The translations under genes and the position numbers were made by a program. Positions 44,412-53,507 of a stretch of DNA of 64,000 bases are shown here, piece after piece. The notes under the pieces were generated by a model that was given only the letters and a program-made list of their open reading frames with translations, made no database searches and had not been told where the DNA came from. Numbering within the stretch: position 1 is the stretch's first letter; each line of letters starts with the position of its first letter. Source of the stretch: CAZCAC01 sp964496575 (GTDB lineage: Bacteria > Planctomycetota > UBA1135 > GCA-002686595); the NCBI GenBank assembly GCA_964496575.1, contig CAZCAC010000023.1, positions 20,185 through 84,184 on the forward strand, read 5' to 3'.

Positions 44412-45734
44412 CTACTCCTCCCCGGGGGAGTCGAGGCGCGTGCAGACCTCGCCCCCGACGAGGCGTCCGAGCGGTCCGGTGACCAGGAGCTCCCCGGCGA
44501 CGAGGCCGCTCTCGATCAGGAAGCCGCCCTCGACCCGCGGGCCGAGCCGTAGCTCGCGCGCCCCGATCCGCTCGGGGCCCGCCCCGTCCACGTCGGGGCT
44601 CTCGCAGACGAACGCGACCGCCCGCCCCTCCTTCCAGAGGAACTCGTCGCGGCCGATCACCAGCGCGCCCTTCTCCTCGCGCACCGCCACACGAACCTCG
44701 ACCAGCTGTCCGGGGCGGAGCGGCGGGAGCTCGGCGGCGTCGTCACCGTCCACCCCGTTCGCGCTCGCGGTCTCCGGCGGGAGGGGGTCGAGCTCCACCT
44801 CCACGGGAACGCTGCGCAGCTGTGGGTCGGCCTCGATGCCGATGCCGACGACGCGACCGCTGAAGAGTTCACCGGGACGGGACGAAGAGCTCACCGTCGC
44901 GCGCTGCCCCGGGCGCAAGAGGGCGAGCTCGCGCTCGGGTACTGGGATCCGCGCCCGCAGCACCGAGACGTCGACGAGGCTCGCGATCGGAGCGCCGGGC
45001 ACCAGGTAGCTGCCCAGCGCCGGACCGATCTCGGTCAGGACCCCGTCGAAGGGGGCGGTGATCCGGACTCGCTCGCGCCGCTCGCGGGCCAGCGCGAGGC
45101 GCGCCTCCCCCTCGGCGATCCGCCGTCCCGCGAGCCCGATCTGCACCGTCGCCTGGCGAACGCGCCCCTCCGCGCTGTCGAGCTCCTGGGCGGCGCGAGT
45201 GCGCGCGCGGACCGCGGCGTCGAGCTGACTCCGCGAGACGTCGAGGCTCTCGGAGAGGGAGCGCAGGCGCTCCTCCTCGCGGCGGGCGAGCTCGTGGCTC
45301 TCCCTGAACAGGACCAGCCCCGAGGCGGCGAACTCCCCCTCGACCTCGGCCGCCTCGAGGGTCGCGCGCGCGGCCGCCAGCGCGGCCTCGGCGACGCGGA
45401 CCTCCTCGTCGAGCAGGTCGGGGTCGAGCGCGACCAGGAGCGTCCCCGCGGTCACCACCTCCCCCACGCGCCACGGCTCGAGCACGCTGGCCACCGCCCC
45501 GCCCACCTCCGGCGCGAGGACCGCCTCGCGGCGCGGGCGCAGGGTCCCGAACCCCTCGACCTCGACCGCGACCGGGCGGGGGACGAGCGTCCGCACCCGC
45601 ACCGGCACCGGGCCCAGCTCCCGCGTGGGCCGGCGGGAGGGGCGGGGGCGGTTCGATTCGAGGAGCTGGAACCCGGCGGCGAAGAGGCCGATCAGGATCA
45701 GGATGGCGAGCAGACTCCAGAGGGCGCGGCGCAT
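44412..45734 (-). CDS. RND periplasmic adaptor (membrane-fusion) subunit
   Basis: 440 aa. N-terminal membrane anchor (WSLLAILILIGLFAAGFQLL), then lipoyl half-motifs VEVEGFGTLRPRREAVLAPE and RVRITAPFDGVLTEIGPALG around a helical hairpin (residues about 120-215, rich in Glu/Arg/Ala/Leu). Beta-barrel and membrane-proximal domains follow (IASLVDVSVLRARIPVPERE, PGQRATVSSSSRPGELFSGR). The partner permease gene follows at once. It bridges the inner-membrane pump and an outer channel. Divergent from tig across 213 bp of mixed promoter region. Confidence 0.92.
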   Translation of the reverse strand: MRRALWSLLAILILIGLFAAGFQLLESNRPRPSRRPTRELGPVPVRVRTLVPRPVAVEVEGFGTLRPRREAVLAPEVGGAVASVLEPWRVGEVVTAGTLLVALDPDLLDEEVRVAEAALAAARATLEAAEVEGEFAASGLVLFRESHELARREEERLRSLSESLDVSRSQLDAAVRARTRAAQELDSAEGRVRQATVQIGLAGRRIAEGEARLALARERRERVRITAPFDGVLTEIGPALGSYLVPGAPIASLVDVSVLRARIPVPERELALLRPGQRATVSSSSRPGELFSGRVVGIGIEADPQLRSVPVEVELDPLPPETASANGVDGDDAAELPPLRPGQLVEVRVAVREEKGALVIGRDEFLWKEGRAVAFVCESPDVDGAGPERIGARELRLGPRVEGGFLIESGLVAGELLVTGPLGRLVGGEVCTRLDSPGEE

Positions 45735-45947
45735 GGGGATCGCCTCCGGTGGGCGCGGGAACCGGGGCGGGGAGAAGATAGCACTTCCCCGGGGCGGGGG
45801 AATCGCCCGGGGACACTTCCCCGCGGCGGGCCCTCCGGGTACCTTCCCCAGTTCGCTCGCTCCGAAACGCCCGGAGCGGAGCCCCTCCCCACATCACCTC
45901 CTTACCAATCGCCCGCCGCCCCCGGGTGGTGGGCGCAACAGCGTCCA

Positions 45948-47231
45948 GTGCAAGTCAGCGTCGAGAAGACCGGGCCCTGCGAGGCCAAGGTGTCCTTCAC
46001 CGTCCCCCGCGAGGATTTCGATCGCGAGTACAAAGCCGCCCTGAAGGCCTCCGGCAAGAACGTCCGGATGAAGGGCTTCCGCGCCGGCAAGGTCCCCGTC
46101 AAGATCCTCGAGAAGGAGATGGGGCCCCAGGTGCGCCAGCGGGCGATCGAGTTCTTCTTCAACAAGGCCTTCGAGCAGGCGGTCCAGGAGAACGAGCTCA
46201 AGCCCGTGGGCCACGAGCGCGTCAACTTCGACGACCTCGAGTTCCCCGACGGGGCGGACCTCGGCCACACCTTCGAGATCAGCCTCAGGCCGGAGTTCGA
46301 GCTCGGCGAGTACAAGGGGCTGGAGGTCGTCAAGGAGGTCGTGGAGGTGAATGAAGAGGACGTCGAGGAGGCGATCGACGACCTGCGGCTGCAGCGCTCC
46401 ACCCCCGTGGCCGCCGGCGAGGAGGGCCTGCCCGAGGACGGCCTGGCGGTCTGCCACATCGTCTGGGAGAAGGACGGCGAGAGCCTGCTCGACCAAGACG
46501 AGGTGCGGCTGACCTCGCTGACCCCGCTCCCCGGCACCGACGCCGACGCGTTCAAGGAAGCGATGGTCGGCGCCAAGGACGGCGATTCCTTCACGCTCGA
46601 GCTCGTCGTGCCGCCCGACTTCCACCAGGAGGAGATGCGCGGCCAGACGGTGAACTGCACGGTGACGATCAACGAGGCCCATCGGATGATCGCTCCCCCC
46701 GAGGAGGAGCTGTGGCAGCTCCTGAACACGAACAGCGAGGAGGACTTCCGCGCCCTCTGCCGCGAGCGCCTCGTGACCGCCAAGGAGACCCAGGAGAACC
46801 ACCGGCAGGAGACCGAGCTCGTCGAGAGGCTCCTCGCCGAGTACCAGTTCGACCTCCCCGAGTCGATGGTCCTCGCGCAGATGGAGGGGCGCCGCCAGTC
46901 GATCCGCCAGCAGCTCACCCAGGCCGGGGTGCCGGAGGAGGAGCTCGACGCCCAGACCGCCGAGCAGGACGAGTCGAATCGCGAGGCGACCGTCAAGGCC
47001 CTCACCGCTCTGTTCCTGATCGGGGAGATCGCCGAGCGGGAGGGGATCGCGGTCGAGGAGCAGGAGATGGCCGAGGAGATGCAGCACCGGGCCGCCCAGC
47101 ACCAGGCCAACGTCGAGGACGTCGTCAAGTACTACCAGGAGCACGGCCTGCTCCAGCAGGTCCAGGTCGAGGTCCTGGAGCGCAAGGTCCGGGTTTTCCT
47201 GCGCGAGAACGCGAAAATCACTGAACCCTGA
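45948..47231 (+). CDS. tig: Trigger factor, ribosome-associated chaperone
   Basis: 427 aa from GTG 45948 (VQVSVEKTGPCEAKVSFTVP); the upstream extension is antisense to the RND adaptor and discarded. N-terminal ribosome-binding domain with the signature loop MKGFRAGKVPVKILEKEMG. The central FKBP-like domain (about residues 150-240) keeps the fold (GAKDGDSFTLELVVPPDF) but lacks the usual aromatic active-site residues, so prolyl isomerase activity is doubtful. A helical C-terminal chaperone arm follows (residues about 250-420, Glu/Gln-rich). It heads the conserved tig-clpP-clpX order, linking nascent-chain folding to proteolysis. Confidence 0.94.
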   Translation: MQVSVEKTGPCEAKVSFTVPREDFDREYKAALKASGKNVRMKGFRAGKVPVKILEKEMGPQVRQRAIEFFFNKAFEQAVQENELKPVGHERVNFDDLEFPDGADLGHTFEISLRPEFELGEYKGLEVVKEVVEVNEEDVEEAIDDLRLQRSTPVAAGEEGLPEDGLAVCHIVWEKDGESLLDQDEVRLTSLTPLPGTDADAFKEAMVGAKDGDSFTLELVVPPDFHQEEMRGQTVNCTVTINEAHRMIAPPEEELWQLLNTNSEEDFRALCRERLVTAKETQENHRQETELVERLLAEYQFDLPESMVLAQMEGRRQSIRQQLTQAGVPEEELDAQTAEQDESNREATVKALTALFLIGEIAEREGIAVEEQEMAEEMQHRAAQHQANVEDVVKYYQEHGLLQQVQVEVLERKVRVFLRENAKITEP

Positions 47232-47364
47232 GCCGCGAGAGGGGCGAAGAACCTCCTGCGATCTCTTGATCGGGGGCGCTCCGTGCCCCAAACCATCGGT
47301 CTGGATCGGAATCGAGCCAGAAGCACACCGTCGCGCCAGCCAAGTCAGCCCGGAGGAGCCGAAC

Positions 47365-47949
47365 ATGAGCTACGTCCCCTACGTCATCGAGAAAACCGGT
47401 CGCGGGGAGCGAACCTACGACATCTACTCCCGTCTCCTGGAGGACCGGATCATCTTCCTCGGCACCGAGATCAACGATCAGGTGGCCAACTCGGTGATGG
47501 CCCAGCTGCTGTTCCTGGACAAGTCCGGGCACACCCAGGACGTCAAGATGTACATCAACTCCCCCGGGGGGTCGGTGACCGCCGGCCTCGCGATCTACGA
47601 CACGATGCAGCTCGTCGAGCCGGAGATCGCCACGTACTGCCTGGGACAGGCCGCCTCGATGGGCGCGGTCCTCCTGGCCGGGGGCACCAAGGGCAAGCGC
47701 TTCGCCCTGCCGAACGCCCGCGTGATGATCCACCAGCCGTGGGGCGGCGCCCAGGGGACGGCGATGGACATGGAGATCCAGATCAAGGAGACCCTGAAGC
47801 TGAAGGGCCGCCTCGAGGAGATCCTGGCCCACCACAGCGGTAAGAGCGCCGAAGAGGTGGCCAAGGCGACCGAGCGGGACAACTTCCTCTCCCCCGAGGA
47901 AGCGCAGGAGTTCGGCCTGATCGACCACATCGTCGCCAGGGCCGAATAG
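47365..47949 (+). CDS. clpP: ATP-dependent Clp protease proteolytic subunit
   Basis: 194 aa from ATG 47365 with GGAGGAG eight nt upstream; the longer frame from 47266 lacks support. Serine peptidase S14: IIFLGTEINDQVANSVMAQL, the nucleophile Ser in CLGQAASMGAVLLA, His in ARVMIHQPWGG, and Asp in the ERDNFLSPEEAQEFGLID block. The chain forms a 14-mer chamber fed by the ClpX hexamer encoded next. No long propeptide. The 133-bp gap after tig and 52-bp gap before clpX suggest one operon, possibly with an internal promoter. Confidence 0.96.
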   Translation: MSYVPYVIEKTGRGERTYDIYSRLLEDRIIFLGTEINDQVANSVMAQLLFLDKSGHTQDVKMYINSPGGSVTAGLAIYDTMQLVEPEIATYCLGQAASMGAVLLAGGTKGKRFALPNARVMIHQPWGGAQGTAMDMEIQIKETLKLKGRLEEILAHHSGKSAEEVAKATERDNFLSPEEAQEFGLIDHIVARAE

Positions 47950-48001
47950 ACCCGGAAGGCCGAGTGACCCCCCCGAGGGAGAATCGAGCTACAATTCAAC
48001 C

Positions 48002-49423
48002 ATGAGTTCATCCGGCCGCGGACGGCACGTCGAGCGCTGCACCTTCTGCGAAAAGAGACGCCACCACGTGGCGTCCCTGATCGCGGGCCCCCCCGGGGTC
48101 TACATCTGCAACGAGTGCATCGAGATCTGCAACTCGATCCTGCAGGAAGAGCAGCGTCGCAGCCCCGGAGTCTCCGTCGGGGCCGCCGGGGTGACCGCCG
48201 CGGGAGCGGGCCCGAGCACGACCGAGAAGCTGCCGACGCCGATCGAGATCGCGCGCCTGCTCGACGAGTACGTGGTCAGCCAGAAGCGCGCCAAGAAGGT
48301 CATCTCGGTCGCGGTCTACAACCACTACAACCGCCTCCGCCAGCAGGCGGGGACGACCGTGCTCGCCGACGGCGTCGAGATCGAGAAGTCCAACGTGCTG
48401 CTCGTCGGCCCCACCGGCTCAGGCAAGACGCTCCTGGCACGGACCCTCGCGCGGATGCTCGAGGTGCCCTTCGCCATGGCCGACGCGACCACCTTGACCG
48501 AGGCGGGCTACGTCGGCGAGGACGTCGAGAACATCCTCCTCAAGCTCCTGCAATCCGCCGACTTCGACGTCGAGCGCGCGCAGCAGGGGATCATCTACAT
48601 CGACGAGATCGACAAGATCGGGCGCACCACCTCGAACGTCTCGATCACCCGTGACGTCTCCGGTGAGGGGGTGCAGCAGGCGCTCCTGAAGATCCTCGAG
48701 GGAACCGTGGCCAACGTGCCGCCGCAGGGCGGGCGAAAGCACCCCGAGCAGTCGTACATCCAGCTCGACACCTCGAACATCCTGTTCATCTGCGGCGGGA
48801 CCTTCACCGGGGTCGAGGAGATCATCGCCAAGAGGATCGGCCGCGAGTCGATCGGCTTCGACCGCCAGGCCGCCGCCGAGGAGAAGGCGCGAGCCGTGCG
48901 CGGCCTGATCGTCGCCGACGAGGCGGAGCACCCGACGCTGCCCTCCCTGAACGAGTCGGGAGCGCGCGACGAGTACGTGCGCTACCTGATCCCCAAGGAC
49001 CTGGTCGAATTCGGCTTGATCCCCGAGTTCATCGGGCGCCTGCCAGTGATCTCCAGCCTGCAGACCCTCGACCGCGACGCGCTGGTGCGCGTCCTGACCG
49101 AGCCGAAGAACGCCCTGTCACGCCAGTTCCAGGCGATCTTCGAGCTGCAGGGGAAGCAGCTCACCTTCACCGCCGAGGGCCTGAAGGCGATCGCCACCAC
49201 CGCCATCGAGCGGGAGACCGGCGTGCGGGCCCTGCGCTCGATCATCGAGGACCTCCTCCTCGACCTGCTCTACGAGCTGCCCAACCGCAAGGACAGCGAC
49301 TCCTTCGTGGTCGACGAGGACGTGGTCCACGGGCGCAAGACCCTGGCGCGCGGCCTGACCGCCGAGGAGACCGCGGCGATGGAGCCCGAAGAAGAGCCGG
49401 GGCCCGAGCGCGAGAGCGCGTAG
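48002..49423 (+). CDS. clpX: Clp protease ATP-binding unfoldase subunit
   Basis: 473 aa. N-terminal zinc-binding domain with two Cys pairs (CTFCEKRRHHVASLIAGP and then YICNECIEIC). AAA+ core: Walker A GPTGSGKT at about residue 137, Walker B IIYIDEIDKIG, the pore loop GYVGEDVENIL and RDVSGEGVQQALLKILEG, and the sensor-2 region ETGVRALRSIIEDLLLDLLYELP. An acidic C-terminal tail of Glu/Pro adds about 25 residues over many homologues. It recognises tagged substrates and feeds ClpP. An inverted repeat with a scaffold gap begins right after the stop. Confidence 0.96.
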   Translation: MSSSGRGRHVERCTFCEKRRHHVASLIAGPPGVYICNECIEICNSILQEEQRRSPGVSVGAAGVTAAGAGPSTTEKLPTPIEIARLLDEYVVSQKRAKKVISVAVYNHYNRLRQQAGTTVLADGVEIEKSNVLLVGPTGSGKTLLARTLARMLEVPFAMADATTLTEAGYVGEDVENILLKLLQSADFDVERAQQGIIYIDEIDKIGRTTSNVSITRDVSGEGVQQALLKILEGTVANVPPQGGRKHPEQSYIQLDTSNILFICGGTFTGVEEIIAKRIGRESIGFDRQAAAEEKARAVRGLIVADEAEHPTLPSLNESGARDEYVRYLIPKDLVEFGLIPEFIGRLPVISSLQTLDRDALVRVLTEPKNALSRQFQAIFELQGKQLTFTAEGLKAIATTAIERETGVRALRSIIEDLLLDLLYELPNRKDSDSFVVDEDVVHGRKTLARGLTAEETAAMEPEEEPGPERESA

Positions 49424-49607
49424 TACGGTACCTGGTCTGAATCCGCCGCAAACCGCCCACGGGTGGGGGCGGGGCCGGCCCGTCGCGGGGGGGGGCGGGG
49501 TGTGGCCCGGGTACGGTTNNNNNNNNNNCACCCCGCCCCCCCCCGCCCCCGGGCCGGCCCTGCCCCAGCCCTTCGAGGGTAGCGGCGGATTCTGACCAGG
49601 TACCGTA
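49424..49607. repeat. Inverted repeat enclosing scaffold gap 2
   Basis: Left arm 49424-49449 and right arm 49582-49607 are inverted copies matching at 25 of 26 positions (core TACGGTACCTGGTC and AATCCGCCGC). Similarity continues inward for about 50 more bases on each side (GGGGC-GGGCCGGCCC, then long G or C runs and CGGGGTG). The left arm starts just after the clpX stop and the right arm ends about 30 bp before the DHH gene. It is either a very long hairpin terminator or a palindromic element. Confidence 0.75.
49519..49528. other. Scaffold gap of 10 N
   Basis: Ten N of unknown true length at the centre of a long inverted repeat. Flanking G/C homopolymers may be unreliable base calls. Confidence 0.95.
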
Positions 49608-49640
49608 TTGCCGGGAGGCGGTGGCGGCTATCCTCTGCGC

Positions 49641-50594
49641 ATGGTCAGCTCCTCTCCACTGCGCATCTACTACCATCGCGACTTCGACGGCATGGTCTCC
49701 GGGGCCATCCTGGCCGCCATCCTGATCGACGTCTTCGGGGAGCGGATCCAGTGGCAGAACGTCAACTACGACCAGCGCCGCAACTGGACCACCTTCGGGT
49801 CCGACTCGCGCTTCGCCATCGTCGACTTCCACTTCCACCCGCGGGCGGAGTACTGGTTCGACCACCATCCCACCACCTTCCTCACTCCCGAGCTGCGCGC
49901 GCAGTACGTCGAATCGGAGCGGTGGAAGTGGGACGAGACCTCGCTCTCCTGCCCGCCGCTGATCCTCGACCACGCGGCGAAGTACTGGAAGTACCGCAGC
50001 AACGATCGCTTCAAGGAGATGGCGCACTGGTCGAACATCGTCGACGCGGCGAAGTACGACGACGTCGAGCAGGCGATCTTCGGGGACGAGCCCGCCCTGC
50101 GGATCACGCGGGCGTTGACCGTCGCCCCGAGCTCGGAGTGGATCGACGGGCTGGTCGAGGGGATGACCACCAGCACCCTGGAAGAGATCGCGTGCCGCGA
50201 GTCGGTCGAGCTGGCGCACCAGCGGGCCAGCCGCAATCGCGACCGCGCCCTGGAGCAGTTCCCCCCCACCGTCAAGTGGAACCGCGACGGCGTGCTGCTC
50301 TTCGACGCCTCCTCGAGCCGGATCCGGCGCGAGCGCTTCGCGCCCTTCTACCACCACCCCGACCTCCACTACGCCGTGGGCGTGATTCCCACTCGCTCGG
50401 GCTTCCACGTGACCTGCGGCGAGAACCCCTGGAACACGCCGACGAAGGGGCTGCACGTCGGCGAGATGATGGAGGCCTACGGCGGCGGCGGTCACCGGGC
50501 GGTCGGCGGAGCCAACCCGCCCGACCTCGAGGAGACGCGGCGCATCGCGGACGAGGTGGCCGAGAAGCTCCTCGACGCCGTCACCGCGGAGTGA
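49641..50594 (+). CDS. DHH-family phosphoesterase
   Basis: 317 aa from ATG 49641. DHH motifs in order: YYHRDFDGMVSGAILAAIL (motif I), FAIVDFHFHP (II), EYWFDHHPTTF (the DHH triad) and a C-terminal DHHA1-like GGGGHRAVGGA that binds substrate. Family members are Mn-dependent enzymes acting on nanoRNA, cyclic dinucleotides or exopolyphosphate. The insert between domains (PLILDHAAKYWKYRSNDRF) does not decide which. No membrane or sensor domain is present, so it is not GdpP-like. Followed by rlmN with only 7 bp between; possibly an operon. Confidence 0.87.
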   Translation: MVSSSPLRIYYHRDFDGMVSGAILAAILIDVFGERIQWQNVNYDQRRNWTTFGSDSRFAIVDFHFHPRAEYWFDHHPTTFLTPELRAQYVESERWKWDETSLSCPPLILDHAAKYWKYRSNDRFKEMAHWSNIVDAAKYDDVEQAIFGDEPALRITRALTVAPSSEWIDGLVEGMTTSTLEEIACRESVELAHQRASRNRDRALEQFPPTVKWNRDGVLLFDASSSRIRRERFAPFYHHPDLHYAVGVIPTRSGFHVTCGENPWNTPTKGLHVGEMMEAYGGGGHRAVGGANPPDLEETRRIADEVAEKLLDAVTAE

Positions 50595-50601
50595 ACGTCT
50601 C

Positions 50602-51663
50602 TTGGGCGGCCCCTCGCTGACCGCGCTCCTCCTCGCACCGGGAGAGGAGCTCGTCGAGAGGATCGTCGACCTCGGCGGCAAGCCGTTCCACGCCCGCGTC
50701 GTGCGCGAGCGGGTGCTGGAGGCGGGCGTGCTCGACTACGCGGCGATGACCTCGCTGCCCGCCTCGCTGCGGGCGGCGCTGGCGGAGACGCTGCCGATCC
50801 TCTCCGGGACCGAGGTCCGGCGCAGCGCGTCCGCCGACGGGGTGACCAAGCTCCTGATCGCCTTTCCCGAAGAGGAGGACTCCTCGAGCGCCTCGACGGT
50901 GGAGACGGTCCATATCCCGCCGCAGCGGCGCTCTTCGAAGAAGGGCGCCACGCTGTGCGTCTCGACCCAGGTCGGCTGCCCGGTGGCCTGCCCGTTCTGC
51001 GCCTCCGGACGTTTCGGACTGGAGCGAAACCTCTCGGCCGCCGAGATCCTCGAGCAGTACCTGCGCGGCCGGGCCCTCGGCGAGCTGTCGCGCTCGGTGG
51101 TGATGGGGATCGGGGAGCCGCTGCTCAACTACCGCGCGGTCCTCGCGGCGCTGCGCGTGGTCAACGGCGAGCTGGGGCTCGGAACGCGCAAGATCACGCT
51201 GTCGACGGTCGGCTACCCCGAGCGCGTGCGCCGCGCGGCGCGGGACGACCCGCCCTTCCAGCTGGCGATCTCGCTGCACACGCCGTTCGACGAGGAGCGC
51301 GACGAGCTGGTGCCGGCGATGCGCGGCACGCCGGTCGACGAGGTGCTCGCCGCCGGCGACGACTGGTTCGAGGTGACCGGCCGCGAGGTGACCTACGAGT
51401 ACGTGCTGCTGCGCGGTCGCAGCGATACGCCGCGCCACGCGCGGGAGCTCTGCCGGCTCCTCGAGGGACGGCGCTGCACGGTGAACCTGATCCCCTTCAA
51501 CCGCGTCGACGCGAGCGGCTTCCTCCCCCCCCGCCCCGGCGACGTCGAGGGTTTCCGCGAGAAGCTGAAGGAGAACGGGCTGGTGGTCACCGTGCGCTGG
51601 TCGCGCGGTGGGGAGAGCGACGCGGCGTGTGGTCAGCTACGCTCGCGAGACGCGGAATCTTGA
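50602..51663 (+). CDS. rlmN: RlmN-type radical SAM 23S rRNA (A2503-C2) / tRNA methyltransferase
   Basis: 353 aa from a TTG at 50602, 7 nt after the DHH stop; the first in-frame ATG would be too far inside. Radical SAM cluster CPVACPFCASGRFG (Cys-x3-Cys-x2-Cys), MGIGEPLLNY, LSTVGYPERVRRAA and QLAISLHTPFDEERDELVPA. The two catalytic Cys of RlmN are present: one in CVSTQVGC, and the methyl-carrying Cys near the C-terminus in SDAACGQLR. The latter distinguishes it from dead paralogues. It methylates C2 of A2503 in 23S rRNA and A37 of some tRNAs. Convergent with the FG-GAP protein gene, 19 bp between stops. Confidence 0.9.
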   Translation: MGGPSLTALLLAPGEELVERIVDLGGKPFHARVVRERVLEAGVLDYAAMTSLPASLRAALAETLPILSGTEVRRSASADGVTKLLIAFPEEEDSSSASTVETVHIPPQRRSSKKGATLCVSTQVGCPVACPFCASGRFGLERNLSAAEILEQYLRGRALGELSRSVVMGIGEPLLNYRAVLAALRVVNGELGLGTRKITLSTVGYPERVRRAARDDPPFQLAISLHTPFDEERDELVPAMRGTPVDEVLAAGDDWFEVTGREVTYEYVLLRGRSDTPRHARELCRLLEGRRCTVNLIPFNRVDASGFLPPRPGDVEGFREKLKENGLVVTVRWSRGGESDAACGQLRSRDAES

Positions 51664-51682
51664 CCCCGCCGGTCCTCGACCA

Positions 51683-53404
51683 TCAGTAGAACCCCACGGC
51701 CATCGCGTCGCTCAGGTTGAACTCGTGGCCGCACGGACTGGAGCCGGGGTCTCGGTACCAGAGCTGAAAGTACTTGAGATCGCCGCCGCTCCACCCGCCG
51801 ACGGCGCCGAGGCCGGGCCCCCACCACGCGTCGCCGTAGCCGTCGGGGAGCTGAACGCCGAGCCGGATGATTCCGCCGCCGACGCAGCGCAGGCCGTCGC
51901 CGAAGGGCAGGCCGGCGTCGCCATTCAACGAGTTGTTCCCGACGAAGAGGAGCGCCGCCTGGCCGGGGACGAGATCCGTGCCGAAGAGCACGAGGTCGTC
52001 CGCGCTCGCGCTGGTGCCGCCGAGAGCGCGCACCGCCGCACCGCGGTGGGTGCTGTTCCGGCACCCCTCGTCCCCGGTGGATTCGTTGCCGCAGGGGCAG
52101 GGAGTCATCCCGCCGTCGCCGGCGCAGAGGGCACCGATCGTGCAGGCGCCGACCGCCGGAATCGTGAAGTGAACCACCCCGCCGTCGAGCGCCCGGTCGT
52201 CATGACGCGGCGCGCCGCCGAGGATCCAGCCCGTCCCCGGCGCGCTCGCGACGTCGCCGCCCAGGCCGTCGCCCGGGGCGGCGCCGTTGTGCTCGAAGGA
52301 GTCGAACAGGCCGTAGATCCCCGGGTCTCCCCAGTAGGCGTAGAGCTTCCCCGAGTCGGCGGAGGAGCCGTCGAACCCGGCCGAGCCGATGATCAGGGAG
52401 AGGTCGTCGAGGGTGACGGCGGAACCGAACGCTCCGCCGGCTTGCGCGTCCGCGGGTATGACCACCTGCCGGTGGCTCCACGCGCCCGAGGCGAAGGTGA
52501 AGGCGTGTACGGCCCCCGAGTCCGGGCCGGCGCTGTTCGTTCCCGGAGCTCCCACCGCCGCGTGGACGCCCCACTGGTTGCTGACGGTGACGTCTGTTCC
52601 GAACCGCTGGTCGTCGACCGGCGCCGGCGGCGACAATCGGTCCCGGTAGGTCCAGGTCATCCCGTTGCGCTCGTAGACGAGGGCCGATCCGCACCGGACC
52701 CCGCCGACCTCGTCACCTGGCGCGCCGACGATGAGGTGGTCTCCGTCGAGGTCCACGGCGTGGCCGTTCCCGGCGCCGGACACGCTCCAGTTCGGCAGCG
52801 CGACGACGTAGGTCCAGACGCCTCCGTCGTCTCGGTACACCACGGCTCCCCCGGCATCGACCGCTGCGGCATCGGCTCCCTCGAGCCCGACCACCAGGGT
52901 TCCCGCGTCGAGCGCCACCGCGCAGCCGAGCAGGTCCCCCGCCACGGGAGTCGGGCGCTGCAACCTCGTCTCGTAGACCCAGCTCGATCCGTCGAAGCGA
53001 AAGATGTCGACCACTCCGGCCTGCGGGGCGGCCAGGGAGTGCCCCGGCGAACCGACGACCGCGACGTCCTCGAAGATGGCGACGCTGGCGCCGAAGCGGT
53101 GATCGGTTCCCGGGTCGGGGGGCAGAAGCGTCGCTTCCTCTTCCCAGACTCCGGCGACCAGTCGCCAGACACAGGCCTCGCCGGCCCCGGTCTGCCCGGC
53201 GACGGTCGCACCCGGCGAGCCGACGACCGCGACGGCGATGTTCCAGCCATTCGCGTGGATGTCCACCGCCTCGCCGAACAAGGCCCCATCCTGCGGGGTG
53301 GCGGGATGGACCTCCTGGCGGGTGCAGTCAGCGCTCCCGGCGGCGGCGAGCCAGGTCGAGGAGAGGATGGCGAGGGCGAGCGAACGAGACTGGCGGACGG
53401 GCAT
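51683..53404 (-). CDS. Secreted FG-GAP propeller protein with C-terminal module
   Basis: 573 aa from ATG 53404 with AGGGAGG nine nt upstream. Signal peptide RSLALAILSSTWLAAAGSA. Six or seven FG-GAP-like blades: GALFGEAVDIHANG, HRFGASVAIFEDVAVVGSPG, GDLLGCAVALDAGTLVVG, GNGHAVDLDGDHLIVGAPGD, QRFGTDVTVSNQWG and GGAFGSAVTLDDLSLIIG, with YERN/YETR-type strands between. Same plan as the protein at 36964. The last ~150 residues are the shared module: GMTPCPCGNESTGDEGCRNS, ALLFVGN, GDGLRCVGGGIIRLG, FQLWYRDPGSSPCGHEFN and a closing DAMAVGFY. Only about 100 bp separates it from the metallophosphoesterase upstream, also a module carrier, so the two may be co-expressed. Confidence 0.88.
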   Translation of the reverse strand: MPVRQSRSLALAILSSTWLAAAGSADCTRQEVHPATPQDGALFGEAVDIHANGWNIAVAVVGSPGATVAGQTGAGEACVWRLVAGVWEEEATLLPPDPGTDHRFGASVAIFEDVAVVGSPGHSLAAPQAGVVDIFRFDGSSWVYETRLQRPTPVAGDLLGCAVALDAGTLVVGLEGADAAAVDAGGAVVYRDDGGVWTYVVALPNWSVSGAGNGHAVDLDGDHLIVGAPGDEVGGVRCGSALVYERNGMTWTYRDRLSPPAPVDDQRFGTDVTVSNQWGVHAAVGAPGTNSAGPDSGAVHAFTFASGAWSHRQVVIPADAQAGGAFGSAVTLDDLSLIIGSAGFDGSSADSGKLYAYWGDPGIYGLFDSFEHNGAAPGDGLGGDVASAPGTGWILGGAPRHDDRALDGGVVHFTIPAVGACTIGALCAGDGGMTPCPCGNESTGDEGCRNSTHRGAAVRALGGTSASADDLVLFGTDLVPGQAALLFVGNNSLNGDAGLPFGDGLRCVGGGIIRLGVQLPDGYGDAWWGPGLGAVGGWSGGDLKYFQLWYRDPGSSPCGHEFNLSDAMAVGFY

Positions 53405-53507
53405 TGCGATCCTCCCTGGGCGTGGGCGAGACGGACGCGAATCCGACGAATGGCGCTGAATGCCGGGATTAGCAGGGAGTGCTCCGCGGGTCACACCTGG
53501 AGCCGTT

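Noticed and set aside
41177..44482. Plus-strand open frame of 1101 codons opposite the RND permease
   Set aside because: His/Arg/Asp-rich shadow of the clear AcrB-type gene.
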